DNA from: Aphelenchoides besseyi | Lineage: Eukaryota; Nematoda; Chromadorea; Rhabditida; Aphelenchoididae | Length of the DNA: 64,000 nucleotides | Assembly: GCA_024699855.1 (NCBI GenBank) | Contig: JAMPIQ010000002.1 | Coordinates: 12,338,001-12,402,000, forward strand | Direction: 5' to 3' | In this document: positions 23,401-36,091 of the stretch, piece by piece | How the letters are laid out: every line of letters starts with the position of its first letter | How positions within the stretch are numbered: position 1 is the first letter of the stretch | Notes under the pieces: generated by a model | What the model was told of the DNA's origin: nothing | Databases searched by the model: none | The model's input: only the letters and a program-made list of their open reading frames with translations | Translations under genes and position numbers: made by a program

Positions 23401-26400
23401 AGTGTCTAAATGAACCTCTTACCAAGTCGCTAATGAACCCGTTATTGAAAATCTTGTCAAATGACTTCAAACGGATGCTGTCGAAATCACTTAAACGTCG
23501 GGGAATCGAGTGGAAACCGCACAAAATTGCTTGATAATCAACAGTACGAAGTGTTTTTGAATTGTCGAGAATTTCAGCCAAACATCTGCATACTCGTATG
23601 ACAGTTTCATAGTCGGGAACTTGGCCAAACAAATGAGCCCGATTTGCAGCATCTCGTATCATCTTTTCCAAACTTTTAAATAGCGCACTAATAAAAGGCG
23701 TAATTTTACTTGGGTTCTGTAAAATAGATTGATTTTAACGTCAAAATGAACCAAACAAACCATCTGGTCAATCAGTTTTTTGATCTGTGTGTTGTCCAAA
23801 ATCGTGATCGTATTCGTAATACTCATGAAATCATCGGTGGGTTTTGTGACAGCAAGAAAGAATTCACAGATTTGAAGATGATTAGCCTCCTTCAGAAGTT
23901 TGCGATCTGTTAGTGTATGCTGAAATGCCCTCATTGAAAGTATACAAATTTCTTTAACGCTTACTTCTTTTCTCTTTTCCAGCTTGTCATCTAAAATCCA
24001 CGAAAGCGTTTGTTCATATCGTTCGATAGGGTTGAAATCATCGCATAGTTCTTGCATGGAAGTTGATTGTTCATCAAAGTGCATAAAACTTAATAGTGGA
24101 TTCAAAAGACTGATCTGAAATAGCAAACTTCTTAACCAAGGAAGTAATTAGAATGTTTACCACGCCATTTGACTTCATAAATTGCTGTGTTTTCTCAATA
24201 ATCGATCGCCGCTGAGTTGGATTAAGACGTCTAATTAATATTGAGAATCCGTCTCCAGTTTGAACTCACTTAGCCAACAACTCGAGCTGCTTTCCACGTC
24301 CAATTTTTAGAAGTCGTACAAGAAAATCGTCCGGCACAGAGCCAATCAATTTTTCTAGTTCTTCACTAATCAGAAGTCGATGATCATTTACTCGTTGCAA
24401 AAACAAAAGACCATTGAGTTGATTGGCATAACTGTAATTTGAAATTGTAGATACAAGCGAATAAAACTTACAACGGCAATGTTGAGCTGAACATAGTGAC
24501 TTCTGAGCCTTTGAAGAAGTCGATGTGATAAGCCAGAGCTGACCAAATCCCGTAAATCTTCGGATATAAGTTTGCTATCCGACTCAGAGATGTCAAAAAT
24601 TGATCAAATTTCTCTGATTTCAACAAATGATCTTTGAAATGATGGGAAACAGCACGCGAAAATTTGTCGCTTTGAACAACTTCTGCACGAAATACGTGAA
24701 GTAAGATGATTATGAAGAATGAAATGCCCTTTTCCATGTATTCGTCCTGTTCTTTATCGTGCATATTTGTTATGGAAAGCACTGCGGTCAGAACAGCTTT
24801 TGCTAAACATCTGTAACTCAGTTGTTTGACAGTCGACAACAAACGTAACCTACGCTCCAATTTTCTCTAACGGCGATTCCATAATGTTGGACATTCGCAG
24901 TAAGATAGTATCGTGCTCAGATCGACAAAACAACATCATAGCAAAAGGGATACAGAAAAACAGATTTTGCTCACTTGTGTCCACAAAACATCGAACCATT
25001 TGGTCGATTGGTCTGAACAACGCAGAGTTACATGTCTTCAAAGCAACAGTCAAACTATGAGCTACGTCCCAACACATCAATGTGGAGTAATTGTTCTGAT
25101 CACTTTGTTCCAGAAAAAGAAGAACTTCATCGTAAAACATCGATGATAACTCTTGCCACTTCGACTCATTGTTTAGTTGTCGCGACCAATGCAAAATCAC
25201 AGTCCAAAGTTGAATGGTTTTGGCGGGATTGTACTTAAAAAGCACATTTGCGGAGATACTGAGAAAGCCAAGCAATTTTGGTGACACCGTCGAGTACTGA
25301 TTGATTGATTCGACAAGGACACAATAAACAGCATCGAGTACGTCGTCTACATTCCTACTCGTAGTGATCTGCACACAACCATTCAGTAATTGGAGTATTT
25401 CATCGAACGGACCAGCAATCGTACGCGAAACAATACAAATAAACGCGAACAAATGGCTAAGTTGAAAGCTGTTCTTCAGCGCCGGATGCTTGATGCTGTT
25501 AAGAACCGCGTTCCAAACGCGATTGTTAGGATCCAGTTTGTCGTAACGAACATCATTCAAGACCAATATAGACATGAGATTAAGAATCTAAATTATACAG
25601 TTCTCGATTGGTTGGTTGTTGAATTGCAACGATGTTACCGAAGAGCGAGCAATCGGATTGGTATTCGGATAGACGTTCAAGAGCTGAGTTACTGATTTTT
25701 CAAATTGTTCTAATCGTGTTTTAATCTCCAAAACATGATCGTCAGTAGTATTGGTGCGAGTGCTCATTCCGCTTTTGGCCATCCAACCGAGATGTCGTAG
25801 TTGATGCAAATTCATATGTTCGATACGATCGATAAAAGCACTGTACACAGAGTAGTTGTTCATTTCGCGTCCAATGTACATTTCGAGTGGATCTGAAAAT
25901 ATTCAAATAGAAAACTTAAAGTTAAAACATACAAACCTGTTGGAAAGACCGAGTGCATGATCTTCAGCGATACAATCGCATTTGAGTTGATGTGCGCCGC
26001 ATTTTGATCGAACAGAATCTTCAACATCTGACTGATAAGATTGGTAGTTGGCCCAATTGACAAGTTCGTAATACAACGTATATACAGAAACAACTCGTCA
26101 ATAAACGAATTTAAAAGTTCACGTGAAAGAACTTCTAATATCGCGGCAAACCCATCGAGTGCAGCATTCAACGGTTCCAATAACCTCAACTCTGCATCCG
26201 ATTTTAATGACGTCTAAAAGATAATAGACATAATATAAAACTGCATTCTGATGATTACCATAAAGTTAAGAAACGAGCCTCGAATCGATGGTTCTAATAA
26301 GCGAAGTGTCGTTGAATTCAAAAAGCTACTCGATCGAAACGGTCGAATTCCAGTACCAACCAAATGTGAAATACTGTACGAACGTGATTCTTCTGCACCG

Positions 26401-29400
26401 TTCAATGGCGAGGCCCAATTGACCCCCATCAACAAAGAAGACCCAACAGTTGTTGTTTTCGTACTTGACTCTTTGATGATCGTGAAATACAAGTTCAGAA
26501 CTCGCAGATAGAGTGCCACAATCTTCTCCAGATTCTGTTGACCTTCAATATACATGATATTCTGGTTTCCTTCGGCACGATTAGCATTCCGAATAAACGC
26601 ATTTTCAACCACACCTGAAAGTAAAAATTGGAAAGGAAAACCGTAGGACACAAACCCGCAAAAATAGAACCTAAAAGCCGCAAAACTTGTGACAATGACT
26701 TCAAATTCGTGATCGAGGAGTCAGCGATTTCTGTTAACATTGTTAGAAAAGACTGTGGATTGCGGTTTTGTCGTTGAAATACACTCCACGAAGTTCCAAA
26801 TGCGACAGGCGAAAAGGATTGACTTAAAGTAAACAGAGCCGCTATGTAACCGTCCAAGCGATCGCTAGAGTTGTACAGAAACTCATTAGCTAAAATGCCG
26901 AATACTTCCGATAGACTTTTCTCTACAGCAATATCAGCTTCATCGCCGTGAAACGAATAGTCGGAATGAAGACCAAACACCTAAACGTAGCTGCCAACAG
27001 TATTGACAATAAAAAGTACCTGTGGAAAAGTAGGAAAACTTGGAGCGTATAGACTTTGAGGCCAATCGACGTAGAAAATATTCGAGAAAAAGCTTCCAAA
27101 TTCAGCATTTTTGATGGCTCTAGAAGTTAAAGAATATCAATCCGAGAGTATACGAAACAAACGTCGGCAACAAGTTGATTGACGCTTCCACAACTCGATG
27201 ATCAGAATCGAAGAATTGACGACATAAAATTGTAAAGCAGGTTCGTTGATATGCTACTCTTAATGCGGGATTCAATTTTGACCATTGAATAACCGAAAAG
27301 AATTGGCCACGTGCAATCTGAACTCCAGTCGTTTACAAAATATTCTTGCACATTTATACCTTGAGCAGAAAATAGTCACAAGCAACAGATCCAATAGCGG
27401 CATCGCAAGCAGAAGTAAACAAATGTTCGTTGTGTAATACGAATTCAACATTCTCAGCAAATATTTGAAACAACTCCTTCAAACGTCGTGGATTAGCTGC
27501 CTTCAAAATGTCGTTGGTTGTGGACAAGAAGCGTCCTAAACAAATGATTAAAATGATTAACGAATCTCACATACCAATGGGGTGCGTATTTGACGACAAC
27601 TTCCTACCCGTTCGTAGTGAAGTTCGTTCTAAGACGGCGAACAGACTGTAAACCGCCATGCAGAGAGCATCATCATCGTATGCGAAGTATTGATACAACT
27701 CCGATATTCCTTGTTTCGAGTTTTTTGAAAAAACCGTCACATCAATCAAACGATCGTAGATTGCAGCAACGGAGGCCAAATATTTCAAAGCGAGAATCTT
27801 CAACGATGTGCGAACTTCCAAATTGGAGCGAATTTCGCCGGACTGTCCAGTAAGCAGAAATCTTCGACACACCCATGTGGATGAATAGAAACAGAAATCA
27901 TCACTGGGCGAACCAAAACTCGTGGGTAGTTGATCACAAATTAGACCTTCGATCGGATTCACGAAGCTGTCCTCTGTCGGATTGCTGTCGGGCGACTTCT
28001 CATCAAACGAATCATCGATAGACATTCGGTTTCGATAAAGTGGATCAACGGGCTCGCAAAAAGAATTGTTTTCTCTAATGAATTCTGCATCGTACTCCGA
28101 GTTTCCAACTGTTTCATAATCGTCCTATAATACCCGAATTAGAAAACGAATCGTTCATGATTCTTCGTACATCCAAACTCTCCGTTTCCAAGGGTTCACT
28201 GTCATCCGCTCGCGAAGAATTCGCCGATCCGAACAATGAAGTACATGAATTGAATCGAGAAACAACAGTTTCATCCAAATCTGCTAAGCCGTTAACACTC
28301 TTCGGCTAAAGAAAACATAAAGATTGTTTGGCAGCTGAGTATTACCGATAACTCCACTTTTGATTTGTAAGAATCAAAAGAAATTGTTTCGTTAATGAAT
28401 TGAAAAGGTTTGAAATCGATGACAGAAAACGGCGTATTCTCGACGATACAATCGAGAAGCTCCAAAACTGCTGTTTGAATTTCGCTTGAATTTGCCCGCA
28501 AACAACAAAGGATCTTTGTCATCATCTAAATCAGTATTAAATCACTTCTTTTATTTGTTGTAACATACCAAGTGCAACATATGGTTTTCTATATTGTCGT
28601 TGATGAACGGCCAAATTCGGCGATAGGTGTTGAGTACGCCAACAATACGACTTTTTTGCGTTGATTCCTCGGCATTAACCAGCAAATCTATAAGCATCAT
28701 TGAACAGACTTCAAGATATGATCAACTTCTTACCTAACAAGCGGTCACAGGTCGTTGTGAGCATTCCGGGAACGTAACGGGCAATATCGGCCAAAACGAC
28801 CGTTGATGCTCGACTTGCCATTCCGGTTAGCGATAAATTTTCGATACATTGATTGAGCAAACTTGTTGCGTAGCTTATATGTGATTTGTCGTAGTCGTAT
28901 TGAAAGAAACTGATTATTTTTCCACTCCACATTTCGATTGACGAATGAACAATCTGTTCGGGTCGACACAGCGCTTCGCGAAGTGAGTGCATAAAGTGCA
29001 TTGCATACACGCTGAACGTATATATTTAGGTTTTTGATAGAAAACACACCCAAGACGTTGTTCACGACACTTCTCCAATGCAGGCAGCAACATTCCAATG
29101 GCAACGGTGAAACCACGAGCACTGCCCTTTCTTGATATCTCATTCAGCAATGCAGCTAAACAACGAGACGGATGTGAACGTAAAATGAACTTCTAAACAC
29201 GAATAAGTTCAATTCGGAACAAGATTCTTACTCGAAAGATTGCATTAAGACATTGATCAGCCAAAATACGCAAAGATGAATCGTCGGTATTTAAACAGTT
29301 GAAGACGCAGTTAATCGCTCGGCTTGTGAACGATCTGGGCCAATACTCTTCGTCTACGAGAAGTTTTCGTATTGTTAAACAGGCTTCTGAACACGACTCC

Positions 29401-29526
29401 TTCTGTCTATAATAACAAATCAATTGGCAATCGAACAAAAATAACTTACTTTCTTGGACTTGTCGCTTCAGCGTTTTCGAGAACAATAATTGCCTTTTTA
29501 AGACGTTTTTCCAAAGCCGAACTCAT
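20450..29526 (-). CDS. htt: huntingtin homologue, about 2,580 residues, 32 exons
   Basis: HEAT-repeat scaffold. Exons (high to low): 29526-29450, 29406-29232, 29192-29050, 29011-28734, 28687-28569, 28525-28346, 28305-28171, 28124-27575, 27535-27360, 27317-27163, 27119-27020, 26980-26656, 26614-26259, 26213-25937, 25892-25639, 25587-24854, 24810-24472, 24431-24270, 24230-24161, 24114-23761, 23716-23423, 23383-23222, 23178-22876, 22835-22613, 22569-22409, 22363-22009, 21965-21810, 21768-21533, 21491-21386, 21349-21027, 20964-20617, 20570-20450. Landmarks run colinear with vertebrate huntingtin. The N-terminus resembles its N17 helix. ILADQCLN matches VADECLN. VRTSLKILALKYL corresponds to VRVSVKALALSCV. 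LLGWTQKSQFEDWW...LFGVL matches TLGWTSRTQFEETW...LLGVL. YSVGQTSVYYLW matches YKLGQVSIHSVW. The last exon aligns with the VDVNLFCLVATDFYR region. No polyglutamine or polyproline follows the N17-like segment. All junctions keep phase except 22876/22835, where I could not find a matching donor. Confidence 0.9.
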
Positions 29527-30158
29527 GATGAACTTTTTCTATTCACATAATAGTCAAAGTATTACTTTACTATAAATCTCTGTAATAATAAGCAAAATTT
29601 GTGTGGTCAAAGTCCAACAAGATTGATTTTGTTCGCTTCACCAAATTCCCTACGTATGTCCGATAGTCACGTCGTACTTGCTAGACATTAATCACTACCG
29701 AGCTGCCCATGAATCGATTACGATTGGCTTACAAAACAGAGAATTCAATAGTTTGATGTTCGTTTTTGAGTTAATTGACAGACACAAACTGTTTCACTGA
29801 CAGTTATTTCATCTATTGTATAAAAATTGACCGTATTCTAAGAATATCCCCGAGACTTGCTGTGTTCGAATCAATCACGAGCTAAAGTTTAGTGATCTCT
29901 GCACTTCGATTTTTAGCTTCTAACTTTTATTTGATTGGCATATCGAACAGGCACTACAGAGTTGACTTGAGATGAAAACGAAGCGATAGCAAACCCGAAA
30001 CTGATTTGTAATTACAAGATTGACAATTGGACGAATGATGTTAACAAAAGATATCAATAACACTGATAAACATAAACAATAAAAAAGATTGATAAGTAAT
30101 GTGCATTCATAGGAAATATTTTGTGGATAATCATTTGTGTCCTCAACGATGATAGCGA
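29527..30158. other. intergenic region between huntingtin and GPCR genes
   Basis: About 630 nt without open frames of note. It lies upstream of the huntingtin start and downstream of the GPCR stop, so it should hold the huntingtin promoter. No TATA box or other clear element is visible near 29530-29620. Confidence 0.5.
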
Positions 30159-32079
30159 TTACATTGGACTCGGTGAGTTGCCAGTCAACGTAACATATCT
30201 TTGATTTTCGTCGTTAGTCGGACGTAGAAGAACGTTATTCTTCTGTTTCTTCGATTTCTGAAAGAAAATAAGTTTTGGCTCATAGCATTTTGTAAATTCT
30301 ACCTTCGCAAAAGAGTATGTGATATCAGCACGTGAATATAAACTGCCGTGGCGACCACAAGTCAACAGGTGAACGATCCGCATGCGAAATTTCTTTGAAA
30401 AAAGTGAGTAGACAAGTGGATTTATGGCTGAGGAAGTAACAGCAAATGCATTCAAAATTAATACAACCGAGTACGGCGGTTTGCTGTTTGGCCCAAACAT
30501 TGCACTAAAAATAGGTTATTTGCCGAGTTATTGTAACACGTCAGTGAAATTCGATTACTACGTAAATGCCAATATTAGCAACTTGTTATCGTTCTTGAGA
30601 TTAATTGAATTTCCGTTTAATCTCAAGACTCAATAACAATTCAAGATATTGGTTACGATCACTTACGTCATGATGAAGATCCCTTGAATGGGAGAGTATG
30701 AGACGAAGTAGATTAGGACACAAGCGACAAGCATTTTGATAATTCCACGTCGCATATCCAACGCTTCAAATCGTGTTTTATCGTCGGCGTGAAGAACGGA
30801 CGCTAAAACGAATAAACTTAACTGAGTTGTTTGAAAACTTCCAAACAAACGTCTTTGAGCTCCTTCGTGAAGGTGGGCGTTTTTGGACCAGAGAACACAG
30901 GCAACTTTGCCATAGAGAAATATCATGATCGCACAAGGAATCGCATATGCAGCTAGAAACTCAAACCACTTGTACATAATCCACCAAATTTGATGGTTTG
31001 ATGTATTAACGCACTTGATTGCTGAAAGAAATCGTTTGTTTTACTTTTCGTGTTAATATAAGTCTTTAATTGTAAAGTGCAATAGTTGTTAATGTTCGGT
31101 TCACTGAACATCAGTATCAAAAACACTTTTCTTGCATTGTGGACATGATTTTTGGTTTAATACTTGCAACGAAATTAGATTTTGATTTCTGTTGTTACAT
31201 GTAAACAGAGTGCGAAGTGCAAACTGCCACCAATAATTAGATAAACATCCGATTCTTCGTGTCAAAACGAACTTACATGCCCGAGGTTTGGTGTGAACAA
31301 GTGCGTAGGGAAGCGAAAACATCAACGCAACCACCCAAGTTGTACAAGCAAGAAGTAGGATGTTTTGACGTGTGGCCCAACGACGCGCATACATAGGATA
31401 TACGATTGCAATGTATCTGAAAAGTGATTGTCATTAACGAGTATGTTCTAGAAGCGTCGCAATTATACTGAATCACTTCACTTACCTCTCCACACAAACT
31501 ACAAGTTGCGTTAAAATGGAGGCAAAGAGAAACGTGCATTCTAGATATCGAGTAAGCGGACACAAGAAAGCAGCAAAATCCCATGCCGGATAACCGTAGA
31601 GTACGGCAGGACTCCATTCAAGTACAATGGTAATAAGATTAAAAATGTCGGCAACTGCCTGAAATTAAGAGTTCATTCTCCCGTGTCTGTATGAAACTAA
31701 CCAAATTAAGCAGCAGCATGTTCATAGCCGAACGACGCATCACTTTATCGCAAGCTATAGCAACAATGACTGTGGCATTGCCAATGATTCCGAATAGCGT
31801 AGAGAATATGAAGAACATTCCAACTGTCGCGGACCACCAGACAGAAATCAATCGCGTTCGCGGAGGTAGTTCGGGTGGTTGGTATTTCATTAGGATACGA
31901 TGGAAGTATTCTTCGTCTGGACTCAATTGTAAGAAATCACGAGCCACCTCCGAATCAACTATGTTTTCGTTTAAAAGTCCGGTTCCGTTTTTGTTGTCTC
32001 TGAACATAAATGAAGTCGGAGTAACAGTGAACGGAACACCCATGGCAATTCCAGTTGATCCCAAAGGAAATTCATTCAT
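30159..32079 (-). CDS. rhodopsin-class G-protein-coupled receptor, peptide-receptor-like
   Basis: Six exons, 32079-31702, 31658-31486, 31416-31277, 31021-30667, 30504-30303 and 30257-30159, give 448 residues. Seven membrane segments are visible. TM1 has GNATV, TM2 has NLAVAD, TM3 ends ERYIAIVYP (the DRY position), and TM4 carries the conserved Trp. The second extracellular loop holds the expected Cys (IKCV), pairing with LCPL before TM3. TM5 has Pro. TM6 reads ACVLIYFVSYSPIQ, lacking the usual CWxP Trp. TM7 ends NPLVYSLFS in place of NPxxY. The long N-terminus (about 70 residues) has a N-glycosylation site and there is no signal peptide. The tail is Lys-rich. The pattern fits nematode neuropeptide receptors of class A; the ligand cannot be read from sequence. 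Confidence 0.88.
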
Positions 32080-35000
32080 TTCTAATCAGGAGCAATGTGG
32101 AATCTGTTGAAGTATCTGAAACAGAAATTGAAGGTCGGTCACAACTCCAAAAACGAACAGCAATATAGTTGGTGTATTTTGAAATGGAACTAGAAACAAG
32201 AGTAAGAAACGAACAATTTACGGTCCCAACCGTAGAAATAAAAGATTTAAGTGCCGTTGAACGACTGAAATAATCCAGAGCGTGCAATCAGCCAAATTAA
32301 TTTCCACGTTGAGTCACGCCTTCAAAGTCTCCAGCCAGCAGACGTCAAAAACCAAGCTAGTCATGGTTGAAAACTTTTTGTATTTCAGTGGACTTAAACG
32401 AATACAAAGTTCATAATAAAACGGAAGGAAGTTTCGACTTAGGCACTGCGAAGAACTTCAAGTATCCAAGAGCAGATTAAGGTCGATGAAAACAACAAAC
32501 GAAGATAATGTAGGCAGAGAAAATCCCTGCTCGCCCTCTATGACTATTAGCCGTCATTAGCTAACAGACAAAAGGGGGCAGTTAATCAAAAGTTCGGACA
32601 GATTTGTAGATCATACGCTTCTTCGTTAACACAAGAATGGCTTCACGAGAACGCTTTTCTACATCTTAATCTTCCGTCTTTTGGCCTTGAATACAAAAAG
32701 AACGGTTCATGTTTTTGTGTCTTTTTGTCTTACCAGCATCCAATAAGGCGGAGTTAAGACAAAGGAAGCAGAAGACAAATTATCCGAAGTTAAGGTAACC
32801 GTCGCGCCTCAGTCGAATGCACTAAAAACATGACTTGTGATTAAATTAAGGCTGTTAGGAAAGCACTAGAAAATCAAGTTAATAACGAGGAACCAAACAA
32901 GCGTTTTGCGAATCGATGGAACAATTTAATACAAAAAGGAAATATCGTGGCTGAGCGATATATTTTTGTTTAAAAAACAAACTACTTACCCAAACCAGAA
33001 TCTCAATACCACCAATTTGCAGATGATTGTATGCGTGAAGATTGCAAGACCAACAAAATCGCTGCTTACAATCTCAAAAAGTGAGTGTCGAATATAATGA
33101 ACGGCAATGTTGTTGATACTCTTCGATTTGCAAACATCAAGATATTCAGCTGCAGTGCCTCAACTCCGAAACTTATTTCAATGGGCGTGGTGAGTAGTTG
33201 GATGCCGTTTCGGTTTCGCGTTCTCGAATGCCAAAGTGTTGTTTGGAGCCTGAAAATTATAGTTCGTTTTATCCGTAAAGCTTTTGGTGTCGTCGGTACT
33301 ACACGTCTTACAAAGCCATCATTCAGTCGCAACTACAAGAGAGCAAATTTAAACGGAAATATGGAAAACAACTGTCGACAGGAGTGTTAATCCATTAGCA
33401 GCATGACTAGTAAAATTAATTATCTCTAATAAGGAAGTATATGACACCTATTACACGGATTAACAGTCATCTCGTTGCAACAAGCGTATTTATAAGCTCA
33501 AATACTTCAGCGCCATTTTCCCATTTATATACACGAATAGAATTCAAAGTTTACGCAGCATGACAGACAGAATAAACGAACGACCATCTGTTCCCGTGAT
33601 CTATACGTAGAAATGACGAGAAGCACCGAATCGCCTTTGGTTCTTAAAGTTTTGCTTTAGGAAATTAGCGGAAATATAGATACCAAGGCCCGAAGATCTT
33701 TGCTTCACGGAAACGACGCGCATCGGCGTTCATCCCGGGCAACAAACATCGCTGCTTTTTGCTGAAGAGTACATTATATTTATAGCTCAGCACGAATGAT
33801 ATCGCGGGTTATTGCTAATTTGCAAGATGAGTAAACATCAACCAATGGTCATGGATTACGAACAACAAGTACGAGGTGACGTTTCTGAAAAGTCTAAGCA
33901 TATAATCTCAATCCTTCTACTTAAGCAACTTCGAAGTAGAGAAACTAGGTGCTTAAAACGACTGTTTCTTTACTGTAAGTATTTCCGTAAATTCGACATA
34001 AAAAACTAATAAATAGAGATGATCCGGAATCAATTGGCACGTGTTCGTGTGTTACTGTTGAAGCCAATAATCTCAAAACTAACAGAATGGAATAAGTCGA
34101 CTGAATCGAAAATAGAAGAGGTTAGTGGATTTAAAGAATTGCGTAATGACAAGAGAACACAGAGATTAAAAGAAATAATTTCTTCCGGTAGTCTTTAGGA
34201 AATCTAAACACCGGAAACAAGCAAATACGACGTTTATGCGGGCGTTGTAAATACGAAGACCGAGCAAAATATGAAAGATCCAAATGGAAACGGAGGACTT
34301 TGTGATGTGAAATCTAATTAGCTAAATTCCTTTGTAGTTGTTTTCTTTTTGACAAAATTACAAACGTCGAGAGTTTGTCCATTAGCAAGCGTATCAAAAA
34401 TGACTTCCAGCAAAGAATTCAGTAAATGAAGTTGTGTATCCAAAAAACCCATTGAAGGGTTTCGAAAAGTGACCAAAAAAAGAACGTTTGTAATTACGAC
34501 TCGACACTAATCGTCAACTTCCCTGTTCTCATAACTCACGAAGATTTACACGCATCTCAAGTTTCATGTACTTATCCGTTGAAGCGACGTTTTTGGAAGT
34601 TGCGCATATAGAAATGGTCCTCGACTACTTCATTTGTCTGAGCCTCTTCCTCTTTGATTGAGTAAAAACAAATACAAAGCGAAGAAATGACGTTCCATCT
34701 CCTCTTCCGAGTAATGAAGAAAGTGAATCTTCACAACTAAGGGGATAATCGAAGAAGAAATTCCAATTAACTCTATTATTCTTAAGAAACACTGTGCATG
34801 GGAACGTTGGATGTTTCACGAAATGAATGTTAAATTAACGAAATGACAGTTCAAGCAAATAAAGCTTCAGTCTATAATCATAAGCAAACAACCCGTTTTT
34901 GAAACCAATCGATTCACTTGATGTCGTGTATTAATAAGGTTATTTGAATTAACGACCGTCTGGCAACTCAAATTAAGTCAACATCATATAAAAAGAATAA

Positions 35001-36091
35001 CGACAGTTAGGTTGCATTCGGAACTCAAAACCACATGTCAATACGCCGGTTTGACGAACACGTCGAAAGCAAATTTCACAGCATTCAAACTCGCAGTTCG
35101 AGAGCAAGAGCAGCTCCACACTCAATCGCGGCTTCGTGCTGTTTAATCTGCAGGCTTGTTCCGTCTGCAGATTATAAGAACAATAGTGTGTTTCCATTGG
35201 CTAGCTGATCAATGTCCATAGGTTTCAGGATCCAATTTTAAAACTAATTTTGAGATTCAAACATAACGTTCTGCTAATCCCTCTATCATTAATGATAACG
35301 ATGCCTTCAACAGTTCGTTAATAGCCTTGAAATATCATTGTATTCAGGCATTCATTTGTCGGCTAAAAGCTTATAATCGTCAAGTAGAAAAAGTTTACAC
35401 GAGCAACTAAACAAACTGATGATTTTCGTTATCAATCGGCTCTTCACTAGTTCACAAGAAGCGATCACATAGAAGACTATTGTACTCAATTTTTAGTTGA
35501 CATCAATCTGATTGTTATGTAGATGGTTAATATAAAATAAAAGTAGCATCTCATTTTTGCCTTTGTAGTTATAATTTTAAGGTTCAGTTTCTCGACTTTT
35601 TAAACTTTTGCGATGTCAACACTTATGCCACTATTTGACTGGCAATCTCTCTATCGCTCGAAGATTCCACATTGAAATTACAATCATTGCTTAAACGTGA
35701 AGTTATTACTTTCGATCAAAACACTTATTTTTAAGCAACTACCGACATGCAATAGTAACATTTACAATCGCACTTAATGAGATTATTAATTGACGGATAT
35801 ACACGAATTCTTTTCGAAGTACAAGCAAAATTTCGACGCCGCCCACTTAGTGGGTTTGATTGGCTGTAAGAAAGAACTGCAAGGTTAAGCCCAAGAGAAC
35901 TTTAACTCCGCCCATCGCCTTGCGAATTGTGGATGTTGGGGCGTGCAGATTTGTGGTTGCACCGCATTCACGCAAATCATACCGTCGATGTTGAAGTGCA
36001 ACGACGTTTGCGAGCAAGTTCTTGTTTATTAACCTTATTCAACACACACCTACTTTCGATGTGTTATTTGTTCTGAAGTGAAAGGAACAAG
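32080..36091. other. 4-kb intergenic region upstream of GPCR and netrin
   Basis: The two genes are divergent here, so this stretch holds both 5' flanks. Short frames occur on both strands (for example 33085-33390 and 33812-34009) but none shows family resemblance or splice support. TATA-like stretches occur at about 33530 and 33778, without a supported gene behind them. A GC-richer block at 35820-36060 lies directly before the netrin start and is a candidate promoter region. Confidence 0.45.

Noticed and set aside
24913..25695. plus-strand ORFs within the huntingtin region
   Set aside because: They are antisense shadows of exons 15-16 of huntingtin, whose protein matches the family.
33066..33390. 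overlapping plus and minus ORFs upstream of the GPCR
   Set aside because: About 100 codons each, mutually antisense, no family resemblance and no conserved splice context.
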